Assembly (NCBI RefSeq): GCF_001640805.2
Contig: NC_066855.1
Coordinates: 3,180,205 to 3,244,204 of the forward strand
Length of the DNA stretch: 64,000 nucleotides
Origin: Lates calcarifer
Lineage: Eukaryota > Chordata > Actinopteri > Centropomidae
Reading direction: 5' to 3'
Below are positions 24,060 to 35,800 of the stretch, in pieces; within the stretch, counting starts at the first letter, position 1, and each line of letters starts with the position of its first letter. Under the pieces are notes generated by a model. That model saw only the letters and a program-made list of their open reading frames with translations, had not been told where the DNA came from and searched no databases. The translations under genes were made by a program, and so were the position numbers.

Positions 24060-24097
24060 ACGGAAAAGCTGTATTTTCCCACTGTGTTTCGTTTATC

Positions 24098-24103
24098 AAT
24101 AAA
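24098..24103 (+). terminator. Polyadenylation signal of the SUN-domain gene
   Basis: Canonical AATAAA 39 bases after the TAA stop, giving a very short 3' UTR. Confidence 0.75.
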
Positions 24104-24109
24104 TGCATT

Positions 24110-24840
24110 TAACAGAACATGAACCAATCCAGTTAACACATATGTTAATAAATAAAACAGATCAATGTCAATATTTACATATTATAAATATGTAAAACTG
24201 CGGGAAAAACTACAAAAAAGGAACCTTAAGAGCCAGATTATGTTTTTTCTATGAATACAAAACTTTACCTGATATAACAAACCCTTTCTAGTCCATTTTA
24301 TATTCAATTAATGTGGAAAATTAACTATTTATGTACAGGGCACCAACAGGCATCTCACAACACTGGCTCAAAATGTCCTCCAGATAATACTCATATAAAA
24401 AAATATAAATAAATACTTAACAGGCTGTCATCATTATTACTACTGGTTCGAGTATTGTGTGCTGTAGTTCAATTTACTTTATTACACTCAAATTTATTTA
24501 TTTTTTCAAACAGAAACCTGTGAAATGAGCGATTAAAACGACAAATAACGAGATAAATAAATTACAAACCTGTAGCTCTTGCAGTACATACAGTTTGACA
24601 CTAGATGGAGACAAAGACTGTGCAGGAGGATGTACCTCCAGTTTAAAATACTGTTTACTCGTATCTTTAACTTTACTTCTCTTCAAGTTAAAGACTATAT
24701 ACATATTGTATTGTAGACTGCATTGTGTTTGATATTTACAGACAGCTTTCTTGTAGCAGGAAAGTGGTAGTAAACTGGTGGGAAAGGTGTTGTGGAGGAA
24801 GTGGGTTCCTGCGTCCCACGCAGAGGAGGGTTTTCCGGTT
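24110..24840. other. Intergenic between the SUN gene and mrtfa
   Basis: A+T-rich sequence. No exon, RNA gene or clear repeat was recognised on either strand. Confidence 0.5.
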
Positions 24841-24928
24841 AAAGTTTCCTTTGTGATTCGGAAGTGGCGGTGCGATGCCAAAGCCGTTTATCCTTACAGA
24901 CACAACACACAAGTGGCGACCATGATAA
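24841..24928 (+). promoter_or_regulatory. mrtfa: Most distal candidate promoter and leader exon of mrtfa
   Basis: CGGAAGTGGCGG at 24859-24870 contains an ETS/GABP-type core, with TTCCGG just upstream. The presumed leader exon ends in a consensus donor at 24928 (ATAA|GTAAGCG). The area to about 25140 is CpG richer than its surroundings. The link to mrtfa is inferred because the next plus-strand exons downstream belong to that gene. Confidence 0.4.
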
Positions 24929-25608
24929 GTAAGCGTAAATACACACGTTAAATCGACAGTTCTGGGGCATTAGCTCGTCTCTGTGTGACAAAAAGCCGCA
25001 GCGTGACAGGCAGACGTGACTACGCTGAGCAGCTAGCTAGTAGCGGGGGTAGCGGTGATGCCTGGCGGTTGTAGCATGCTAACGGTAGCTAGCTAACTTG
25101 GGGTGTCTAGCTGTCTGAAGTCAGCTGGGGAGCCGAACCGGTATTAGATGCAACCGACACTACAGATAAATACGTTAATCTGTAGTTACTAACATTTTAC
25201 GTTCATTATGCCGTTTGTGTACGTTTTTTACATCGTAGCCTCACTTTAACTTGCGTCTAGACTGTTTGGGTTAACTCCCACCCAGACAGGCTAACAATAG
25301 CTTAGCACGTCTGTGTGTTATTGGGCAGTGACAGCTGTAGGCTACTGCCCCATGACATCTGTGGTGAGGCCTCCTGCAGCGTGGTTTCGTCCAGCCCATA
25401 TTATCAGCTCTCATGGTTGTTTTTCAGCCTTTTATTCGCTGCACAATGGCCTGTTTTTTCTCCCACACGCCCTCTGTTATAGTTGTACAGATACTGTTGC
25501 AGCTCACCATCATAATCCGCAGTAGAGTAAAGTAGAGGGAGGGGAATAGAGAAATGGGTTTAGCTTTCTCTGTTAAAGTTGTGTTGTATTTTTTATTTTC
25601 TGTGGCAG

Positions 25609-25670
25609 AACCGTGCGAAGCTCTGTCCTTCTGAAATGGGAAAACGCCCCTTCAGGATTCTGTAACACAG
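25609..25670 (+). other. mrtfa: Candidate second leader exon of mrtfa (non-coding)
   Basis: 62 bases framed by a good acceptor (TTTATTTTCTGTGGCAG) and a consensus donor (ACACAG|GTAAGC). Its only ATG opens a short frame that stops within the exon, so it would be untranslated. No transcript support was available. Confidence 0.35.
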
Positions 25671-28600
25671 GTAAGCAACAAGCCTGTTTCTCATGTGGCC
25701 TGGTTCACGCCAGGGCATGAACCACATCCTCTACCTGTCTGCCTGCAACTGAGAAAGTGTTGTAATTCTTCTCTGTAGGGGTTTTCCTGTGTCTGATGGT
25801 GAAGAAAGCATTGCTGTCAGCAGGTGTGTACCTCTGTGTGCACCGGTGTGATTGTGATACATATCTGAGAGGCTAGTGTGGGCGTGTGGAGAGGAATGCT
25901 GGAGTACTTAGTGTTTCTGTTAAATTCACTTCAGCAGAACAGTACACACTGCATGTTGGAACAGCAGCCCTCTGTTGGGAAAGTAAGGATGAAGCAACTG
26001 ATGTTGCAGTGAGCATCTCTGAATAGTTAATTAACCATCCAACACCTGATATTGAGGTTACTATAGCGTCCTGGGCCGTGTTTTGGTAGATTATTTCGGG
26101 AGAAATACAAAGCCGTGCATGTGTTGTCATCTCATTTCATCTCGCTGACAGGAGGTATGCATCTAATGGTGATGTTTTGCATAAGTCAGAGATCACATGT
26201 TGTCAAGAGAAGCCGCTACATCTCACTGTTAAATCACAGTAACTTGCATCATTTCTGAGCATACACTGTGTTCTAGCAGCTAGTAATACACTATGCAGTA
26301 CTTGTCAAAGAACTGAGTAATTTCCTCATTGAAATACTTTGTCACACTGCATCAGTCTGACTCTCAGTGCTCGACTCAAGTAACTACCACATCATGTTAT
26401 TTCCTTCCTTTTCTAGTTCAGTTTCCTTGTTTGTTTTTGTCTCAGTGGAGAGGCTTGTGGCTCTCTTCTCTGGACTTGTTTTGGCTGTTAACATCTCTTA
26501 ACATGTGATTTCAAAGTTGTAACATGGTCAGGTCAAAATGAGCACGCAGAACTCAGTTCTTTATGCTTTTGCTGCTGAGTTAGTCTTCATGTTGGCAGCA
26601 GGCCAGCTAGATGAGCTGATATATAGAACCAGAGAATTTGCTTGCTGATGCTGTCATGACATTACAGTGCAGTTCTTGAGAAATTAATGATCGGATATTT
26701 ACTGTTTTAAAGCATAATTATGCCAGTTTTTAGTTTAGCTTGTGATTAGAAAACATTTAACATTTGGAAACATTACATTTAAAGTATTATATTTGCACTT
26801 GTATCAAAAAGGTGATAAGATACCATACCCTAAGTGACACAGCTGATTGAGAAATGTTGCTCAGTTTACCTGTATCCTGCTAGATCTGCAGATACTCTCA
26901 TATCTCTTTTTTAATATGCTAACAAGCATTACAAAAGTCTTAACCGCTTTAAATTCAACATACATGATAAAACTTGCTTCCTGAGGCCAGTGACATCAAG
27001 TGAACATTTAGTGGGTCATGTGGTTAGTGTGCCTCTATTCAGACGTGTGTGCGCGCCGGCATCGATTGTGAGAGAGAGGAGTGACATCTCAGACAACACT
27101 GCCTCATTGTTTTCATCCCCGCTGTGCAGTAATGACAGAATCCCCATCAGAACCCCACGGCTAGGAAACCCATATTTGCAGAGAGAGAGAGAGAGAGGGA
27201 GATCGACACACAGCATAGCAGCAGGCTTGCCCTTGTAAACAACAATTAGTGATTGGTCCAAGTTGCTGGGCCTGCTCAGTCCAGAGGAGTGTTTCACAAA
27301 GGAAGATAACCAGTTGCACCGGGGCTTACTCCAGTAAATCAGGAAAAATCTCTTCCACAAAGCAGGTGGAAATTAATCGAGTTACAATGGAAACGTATCC
27401 CTTCAGTCGAGTTTAATGTCAGACAGGTTCGTGCTGAGGCTTAGCTTCACTTCATGCATAACCAGTTTGTTTTACAAATGTACCTGTCGGTCTGAGACAC
27501 AGTGTTTTCTCTAATGTCCCCTCCCAGCAGTCCCTCATTACTGGTGTGCTGTGAACAAACACAGTTGGTGTCATTTTTAATGTTAAGGAAACAGGGCAGG
27601 GCAATAACTCAATATTGGTGGTTTCATTTCATGACATGTTATTGTTACCTTTGGACCGAACATTTAAGCTAAGCTAAGCTAACTGGCTATAACGCATTTC
27701 CCCAAATTATTTCTTCAAGTCATGAACTTGCAGTTGTTAAACCAGGCTTGTGTTCGTCTGCTCCCATTCTCGCTAGGTTAGCCTTATCAAACTCTGGTTT
27801 GGGTTCACTCAAGTCAAGCTTTTCACAGTAAGCTCTCAAATTTCCCCTAATTATTCCCCCAGGGGGAGTTTGTCTTGCAGCCAGATGACGCAGAAAAGAA
27901 CACACATACTCACACAGACACACATGCTTTTTTTTTTTTTTTAAATAGCTTTCTCTATGAAATACCTCCAGCTCTGAGGGCAAGCTGCAGGATGAGTTAA
28001 ATGTATGGAAATCACACTGAAGTGGTTAAGAAAGTGAGAGAAATAAATTCCACAAACGAGCCTTCTGCCTTTCTAAAGCAGCAGCCACAGCAACAGTTGT
28101 AAAAGCTCAAACATGCAAATTCCTCCCTGATGGCTGATTTAATCCCCAACCCTGCAACTTCACATTCTTCCTCGTTTCACAGTTGTTTGTGTATGTGTGT
28201 GAGAGAGACACAGTGACAGAAAGAGACAGACAGAGTGAGAAAGAAAGGTGCTCAGTTTCCTGGGACTAACTTTTTGACTTGTCGTGGCCTGTTGAAGTGC
28301 CCCGGGTATCATTTATCTCTATTTTTATTCCATTGCTTTGTAGAATACTCAACTCTATTACATTTCTAAATACTTGTGGAGCCTAGGAGTGGGACTTCAG
28401 ATTAGATTAGAGTTAGATCTATATCATTTACCGTATTATTTTACGATGGAAAGTACAGTATATTCCTTGTGTGGTGGCGCCATACTGTTCAAGCTAGCAG
28501 GAAAAGTCATGGCTCATTTTCACAGCTGCATCTTTTGCACCATAGGATGTATGCACTGATGCAGGACCAGTAAAATATCACACCTTGCACCTTAAAATCA

Positions 28601-28677
28601 AAGAATTCCAGTTTATTCCTGGTAGTTATCGCCTTTTGATGTGTCTTTAAACTACTCATTTCCTATTTTTGCTGCAG
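25671..28677. other. mrtfa upstream intron
   Basis: No exon recognised. Contains a dispersed repeat near 27640-27720, a GA microsatellite (27180-27200) and a poly-T run near 27929-27942. Confidence 0.5.
27640..27725. repeat. Teleost dispersed repeat, short copy
   Basis: TTGTTACCTTTGGACCGAA, TAAGCTAAGCTAAGCTAACT and CGCATTTCCCC follow the same family as the get4-intron copy at 17088-17235 but in the opposite orientation and with an internal deletion. Confidence 0.5.
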
Positions 28678-28863
28678 GTCTCTCCGTCACCCTGGCAACA
28701 CAACAACCACAGATAGGGGAGGAGCCAAGTCCTGGCAGTATGGAGGTGACCGGGACGCCAGGCTCAGCCCCGAGCCCTCAGAGCGAGGCAGTGACCAATG
28801 AGCTTCAGGAGCTGTCCCTTCAGCCTGCTCCCAACCTGCTGCCTCTACAGGAGCGCAAGAATG
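28678..28863 (+). CDS. mrtfa: mrtfa alternative first coding exon A
   Basis: Acceptor GCTGCAG precedes 28678 and donor GTAAAG follows 28863. The ATG at 28740-28742 opens 41 codons plus one base: MEVTGTPGSAPSPQSEAVTN followed by ELQELSLQPAPNLLPLQERK and N. The single trailing G joins the TC at 48661 to make the Val of VLQLKLQQRR, so this exon is phase-compatible with the shared body of the gene. Upstream of the ATG the frame stays open to the acceptor, so a farther start cannot be excluded. It gives MRTF an acidic/Ser-Pro leader before RPEL1. Confidence 0.75.
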
Positions 28864-31800
28864 GTAAAGCTGCTTGCACACTTTTTGTTCTCTTAATCAC
28901 CAGCACTTTAGTTTTACATTTTGGTGTGATGGCTTTGAATGCTGTCGCACACACAGAGCCATGAAATACATGCAAGCACTCACTGTAGGGAAACTGTTAA
29001 TGCTGCTGTTAATCTCACAAGTGTGGGTGTGGTGGGATGAATAGTTACTGGCCTGGTAACTCCCCAGAGGTGTAAAAACTGCTGCACAGTGTTTTGGCTT
29101 CCAAAACAACCTCTTTGCATGTTTTAGATTCAAAGCTATCTTTGGCTTTAGCACAGCCCTAGACAGATTAATATGAAAACACTATTTACATATGAAAAGT
29201 ATGAGTCTACAGTACTGTACTGTTCTCATGTTCATTTTTAAAGTGTTTCTTCTTTCATTTTTGGGTGTTCAAATTACATTTTACATTACTCCCATCATAT
29301 AGTACAGAGTAGGTCACTCTGCTTGTCACTCAATGCTAGCATGTCCCTTCACAATGTCCCATACATTGTAACTCGCCTGCAGCGCTCCACCGCAGCTTTT
29401 TGTGTGTGCACGTTCTGTTCAGATGCTTTGAAATCAGGTGGTATGCTGCAGTCTGGCAGACATGTTGGGACTGTATATGTTTTGCATGTTGCCCTTTTGC
29501 CCCACCGCCTTCTGTTCTCACCACCTGATTTTGTAAAGCCAATACACAGATACAGACAGACTGCATTTTCCCACTGCTGTCCTCTGGCAGCTTCACACTG
29601 TTCTCTGTAGAAATGTTTTGAAGAAGGAAGGCAAGGACCCGACCCTTTGCCCACTGGCTTATTTGGATGTTTGGATATTTCCAGATTTTTTCCCCCCAGC
29701 TATAGGAATGGGTTTTTGTCTGAGCTGCTGGGTGAATGTACATGAAACACTGCTCCATCACTTTCCAGACCATGTAGGCCTGTGTTCTTGGTTCCATCTC
29801 CAGTGGATATTCTGGCTTTGAACTTCTCATTCTTCACAGAGGTGGCCTATTTCCAACATAAATTCCTCCAAGCTAAAAAAGTGTGCATGGAGAACATCTT
29901 ACGTAAGTTAAGGCTAAGTAGAAAGTGGGGGGAAAAAAAAAAAACACTTATCTGAGCGGCAGAAGTGAAATGTCAGATGTGTCTGTACGTCTTGTTCATT
30001 TGTCAGTCGAGAGTTTACCTCACAGAGGGCGTTTAAAGGCAGGAGAGACGGAGATTTAAGTGCTCAGGTGAAAGTGTTGGTGTGTGTATAGAAGGCTGAA
30101 GTCTCCAGAAAGAAGGGAGTGAAGAAGCTGCTGTACGTAATTGGCTTGCTCCTCTGTGCTGACCTCCTGTTACAGTAGATTAGAGTGTTGCTGCACATTT
30201 GCAGTGCAGACTTAAGACTCTGTAGGCCTTTTTGTGTCTGGAGTTAGCTTAAAGTACTTGGCTGTCTTTGCAGAGGGACATGCAGCAGCTTCCTTAGGTT
30301 TGAATCACTGTGAAGAACTTGAGTTTGCTGCATTTTTGTTTGGGGCCACACTGACAAATTACAAGTGAATCAGAGCCTAAAAATAAAAGTTACAAACACT
30401 TGAAGGAAGCTTGTTTATTGGACAGAGGTTTGCTAACATGTCTATAATGAGCTTTTGGTGACAAAATAATCAGATTCAAGTCTCTCTTTCTGCTTTTCTC
30501 TGCTGTGTGGCTTTATACATGGAACATGGAAGCACTTCATCTTGTTTTTGAAAAGTGCAACAGTGTTAAACCTGTAAATTAAATATCTCTGGGTTTTCCA
30601 ATAAATTTGAAGGTTACTTTAAGCTCTGGAACATTGTAATGGGGATTTTTCACAATCAAAACAATCATCAGATCAGATTAAAAGTAGTCCATGGTTGCTT
30701 GCAGATGTAAACATCTATCTTCTTATATATATATATATATATAATATATATACCCATGAAGTTTGTTTCGAGGTTGTTTCCTGTTGCTGGGTCTGATTGT
30801 CATCACATTTTTTTAAAAATACACCACAATGAGATGGTAAAAGACCAACACTCATATTTGTTATGTAGTGTCAAGTCAGATCTGACAGCATCTTTTTCAA
30901 CTGACTTATCTCTGCTGAACTGCTCTGAACATCTATGATTGGAAAGCACACAGACAAAAAAAATGAATTTACAGCTAACTGTATGTGCAGAAAGGTAGAC
31001 GTACTCTGACATGTAGTTCATGTCTTCTGCATGACAAACCGTCTGAACGTTCACATAATCAGACACAGTCAGTTAGATAAGTAACGATATCAGACAATTG
31101 TTAACTCTTACTTACACACACACACACACCTTGCCATATCAGAGGAGTTAGCCACACCGGCCATTGTTCCAAGCTGGGCGGTGGTTGCCTGGTTCTGTGG
31201 AGACACAGTCAGTTGACCTGCTGTTGATTTGTCAGGAGACGAAGGTTAATTAAAGTTGGACCAGTAAATGATTTACAGTCTTCAGAAGGGGTCCAGCAGC
31301 AGCAGAGAATTATGCACAATAACACATACAATAAAAAAAAATCCACAGCAGGAATTAACCATAAACTGCAATAGAAGCAAAGAGCACACTATATTTATGT
31401 TACATGAACAATATTTCAGGCGATGTTTACATAATTTCAGACATGTTTAAGACATCGTCATGTGACTACTTGTCATAGGATCATGTTTACTTCACAGAAA
31501 CACACAAAGACACACACTCTCTCAACAGAGCCTCGGGCCACCACTCCCAAATTTAAACAACCCCAGTTCTTGTTGGCCTGTTCCTTATACACTTCATTCT
31601 GCCAGCCAGAAACAGACATGTTGCTGCAGGTACTCCTGTGGATAATCTAGCATGAAGATGCTTCCAGAGCTCTGGGGAGATGCATTTCTATAGACGTATA
31701 GTACATCTGTGGCAGTGAAACAGGATGGAATGCCCACATAGTAAAGCTTATCAAACTTTTATCTCTAACACCAGGTTATGCAATCTGTTTATTGCACAAG

Positions 31801-32769
31801 GTTCCTTCCTCAGTAATAGATGAGTGCTTTATTGTTAAACACACGTGTGTGTATATATATAGAGAGAGAGAGGCGACATGTTTTTCAGGATGAGGATGAG
31901 AGACAGATGTTTAGGTCAGTGTGCATTAGTGTGCATGAGTGTGTGTGTGTGAGTGTGAGAGAGTCAGCTTTGGTTCAAGATATACAATAAGGGCTGAAAA
32001 AGCAATTTACAATTCCTGTCCTCCCAGTCAGGAACTTGCCTCTGAACTGTTTCACAGCAAACAAAAGCAGTCATGGTATGATAATACGATTGAGATCATT
32101 CAAAAGTTTGAGGCGGAGAAGCAAGTTTAAGTGTGGGAGCGTGAGCTGCAGCAGAAGAAGGAGGAGGAGGAAGAGAAGAGGAGGGGGAGGTCATGTCTGA
32201 AATGGCAGTATTGCATAACTTCTCAGAGAGGGAACAGAAGGAAAGCGAGGGAAAATGGAAAGGAAGAAAGGAGGGGGTGTGTTACTTGTACGTGTTGAGG
32301 TGAGGTGTGTTTTTGTTCTTCTCCAGTTTATACTTCCAGAGTGTCTGAGACAGTGCAGAGGACTGACCAAAACTTTTCTTAAAAATTTCTTTGGGAGAAG
32401 CTCAAGAGAGTTCACAGGAGGAGAAAGAGGAGGAAAAAAGGTGTAGCCACAGAGAGACTGAAGCCCAAGGGTGGACCTTGTCGTTATCCAAGGAGCAATA
32501 AGAGACAGACACACAGACCTACACACACCCTCTCTGACGGGGCGTGCACACACTTGTAGACAGTCCAGAGTGAGGGAATGTGAGGTGCAGTGCTACCTGT
32601 GGAGTACCAGCTGCTGGTGAGAGGAAAACGTGTTTAATGTGGCTTTTCTCTTGCTGGACTTCTCTTCAGCCTTTCACCGCTGTGGTGGGTTTTTTTCACG
32701 CTATTCGCTGTGCTTGTGTCTGGAGTATGAACCGCTAAACTTGCCGGGAGGTTGAAGCTTCCCTTCAGC
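28864..32769. other. mrtfa intronic sequence
   Basis: No conserved exon recognised. Contains an AT dinucleotide run (30725-30752), a CA run (about 31115-31130), a GT/GA-rich stretch (31845-31965) and a long purine-rich stretch (32140-32460). The purine-rich part lies just upstream of alternative first exon B and may belong to its promoter or leader. Confidence 0.4.
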
Positions 32770-32800
32770 ATGGTGCAAAGGGATATGACTATCCAGTCAG
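32770..32800 (+). CDS. mrtfa: mrtfa alternative first coding exon B (31 coding bases)
   Basis: ATG at 32770-32772 opens MVQRDMTIQS plus one base, directly followed by the donor GTAATG at 32801. The phase matches exons A and C, so splicing to 48661 gives MVQRDMTIQS-VLQLKLQQ. This recalls the short myocardin-family N-termini in which a few residues precede the first RPEL region. No stop interrupts the ten codons. The upstream 32470-32769 segment would be leader. The call rests on phase, donor and resemblance, not on transcripts. Confidence 0.5.
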
Positions 32801-35800
32801 GTAATGTCCATTTCAGCACACTGTCCTCTGCTTTCATGTCTTTAAAGAATAATAACAGTGACTGGAAGTTAACTGTAAAGTCCACCTTAAGCTGAACTTC
32901 ACAACAACAGGTGTGGTGTTAGCGCTTGCACATATCAGTAAGTGTATTGACACTGCGGTCAGCTGGTTTTATCTGTTTGCATGAGAGTGGCAGCTTTGTA
33001 TTCATAGCTGCAAAAGTTCACTTGCAAAGTTTATACATTCTTCTTTTAGACACATACAATTACTATGAACCAAACCTGTTGATTTCCAGTCTTGACTGGA
33101 AGCTTCTGAGGCTACACAGAAGATTTTAATTGCAGCTACAAAGGAAAAAAAATAATTTAAAAGAAGAGATAAACTGCAGAATGTGGATGCTGTAAAAGAG
33201 GGTCTTTCCTAAGTCTGAGTTAGTGGCAGATAAACCATACAGTAGTGTGTAAATGTAGTTTTTAAGGGTTAACCTTAGAGGGTCTCCAGGAGAAAGATAA
33301 CAGGTGGTGTTTCCCGACCTGGGCGGATGAGGGGGTTGAGCGGGTCAGAAAGGTGTGGTTGATGAATTGGGCTCCGAGGCACCACTGCTCCCCCAAGACT
33401 GACTGCATGCCAGGGGCTAGGATCCAGACTGGAGAGGTTTGGCTGAGGGAAGGAGGAACTGAAAACACAGCCCGGGCTCAGACTGGAGCCAGGGGGAGGG
33501 GAAAGTAGGTTAGAGGCATCGCGGACTCTGCTCCAGATTTAAGTGGAAATGACCCATTCGGTTCAGTCAGAACAGATTGTTCCAGATCAGGACTTGGACG
33601 GTGTGTACTACAACAGGGACTAGAGCGTAAATTTTAGATGATAAATGCAACAAGACAGCGTGACAGCACTGTTCTCAGAAAGAATCAACAGTGATGTTTA
33701 ATCATGGAGTCTGCACGATTTTGTTTCAACCTCACAACATAACCACTGATTAACACACCTACAGTCAGATGAGTTGGTTGCTGTTGTGTGCAGTGTTGTT
33801 GTTCACCCAGAAACAAAACAGCTCCAGAGCCTGTCTGGACTGTAGTGATTTTGTGGGTGATTGCACTTTGTTGTCACAATAAAGAAACTATTTTGACTGT
33901 CAGCACCACCTAGGAGCTAGAGCTGGATTTGAGCTGCTGCGTGTCTTTGGGTTTATGAGAAATGGAAGCATTACTTTAAGAAAGTGGTCAAGGGAAGAGC
34001 TGCTGACACTGGCTGAAATTCCATCAGTGAGGTTATGGCTGACGACATCGTCCAGACTTGTAAACAAAAACAGATAAAGATCACGTCCCCGCCCTTACAT
34101 AATGACAATCGCTTACACTGTGATGTTGGATCATTAGTGCAGGGTTGTGTTTGCAAGAGCCAGAAATGATACGTCTGCTCTCAGAAATTAAAAATGCTAA
34201 TGTAATCTGATCCCACACAGCCAGACTCTTGTGCTGCCGAGCAGTATTTAAGATACGATAGCTCGATATGTAGCCTGGACGACGCTAGCCCAGCCCAGCA
34301 GTGATTCAGGGAGGCTGATGGTACTGTTATGTAACAGGCTGGGAGGCTGCCAGCAGCAGCAGCAGAGGCCCCACAGCACTCAGTCAGGCTGAGAGTAGGA
34401 GGGGAGAGCAGAGGGAAGAATAAGAGAGTGATAGATGGAGAGAAAGAGGAGGAATAAGCTCGGGGTGAAGGGAGGGAGGAGAAGTGAAGAAAAGTGAAGT
34501 GAGAGCGCAGAGATGTGAAGAATTGAAAAATAAGATAATAAAAAAATACTGTAGAATGGGCATAGGGAAGGAAGGAAGGAAGCAGGGGTTGTGTTTCAAT
34601 CTTATCTAAACACACAGCTGCAGCAAACACAATCCAGCTGCATGTCTCCTCGTCTCTCTGCCAGCAACTCTGTTATGGCATTAGATAATCTCCTTATTCC
34701 CAAGAAGCTCAAAAGAATAAAAAAAAAAAAACAAATGAAAAAAAATACATCAACATAGAATAAAAGATGATTGGAGCACCAAAAAACAAAACAATATATC
34801 TCAAATTCTGAATAATCTGTTGCTCCATGGTAACTCTTGTTTGAATACATTTCCTTGAAAGAAAGAAACATGTATTTAATGATAAAAGGAGCATTTTGAG
34901 CTGCAGCACGAATCTCAGTCTTCCAGGAATATCACGAAACAGGCTGAATCTAAACATCTGAAGACCAAATGTCGAGGTTTTTGGTGAATGTAAACAGATT
35001 TCTGTCTAATAAACATGCAGGCAGAAACATATTTATGCAACAGAGGCTAGTTTTGTGAGAGGCATAAATCTTAAATGTGTCCAGCACACCACGCACACAC
35101 CCACAGACTACGCATGAGTCACCAGGACACACACCAAAAAAAAAAAAAAAACCACACGCACACTCCTCAACTCATGTCACTGTCAGGGCACCTGGACATG
35201 CACTTACAGGCTTTGGTAGCCCTCCATTTTCACAGTGTGTCCTGACAGCACGGTATTTCAGCAAGCTCCAACACACTCGCATGTTTGATTTGTGATCCAG
35301 TAAATTCTTGTGAGATAATGAGAAGTGTGGAGAGCATGGCCAAACAGCCTCGCTCAGATCTGTAGCCTAAAGCTAAAGAAAACAGCTTTATCAGCGTTGT
35401 AGGTCGGCTCGTAGCAACAGGAACACGGTGCCTGCACACCCGGAGGTACAAGCCCACTCATGTAGCTCAGTGATTTCTAAGCACACACACAGTTACTGGA
35501 TCTTATAACATGCAGTTTGAGGCCTTAAGACATGTAGAATAGAGCAGATAAGCATGCACACATCTGTTACCCACCACTACACACCCTCACCGTCAGACAC
35601 CTCCATTCACAGATATCACACTGCATCCATTTTCAGGTTTCAAAGCATCTGTGTGCTCATGTTTATAAATGCAGCTAAGATGTGGTGTTTTGTTTGGGTG
35701 CGGCTGCAGCACCTGCTCACATATGCACATTTATTATCCGTGTTGTGGGTTGCAAGCCTGAAAACTGATGCAGCATCTTGTGCATCGGTGTTAATGAGAT

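Noticed and set aside
29336..29830. 164-aa minus frame in the mrtfa intron
   Set aside because: Low-information composition and no known motif; consistent with chance.
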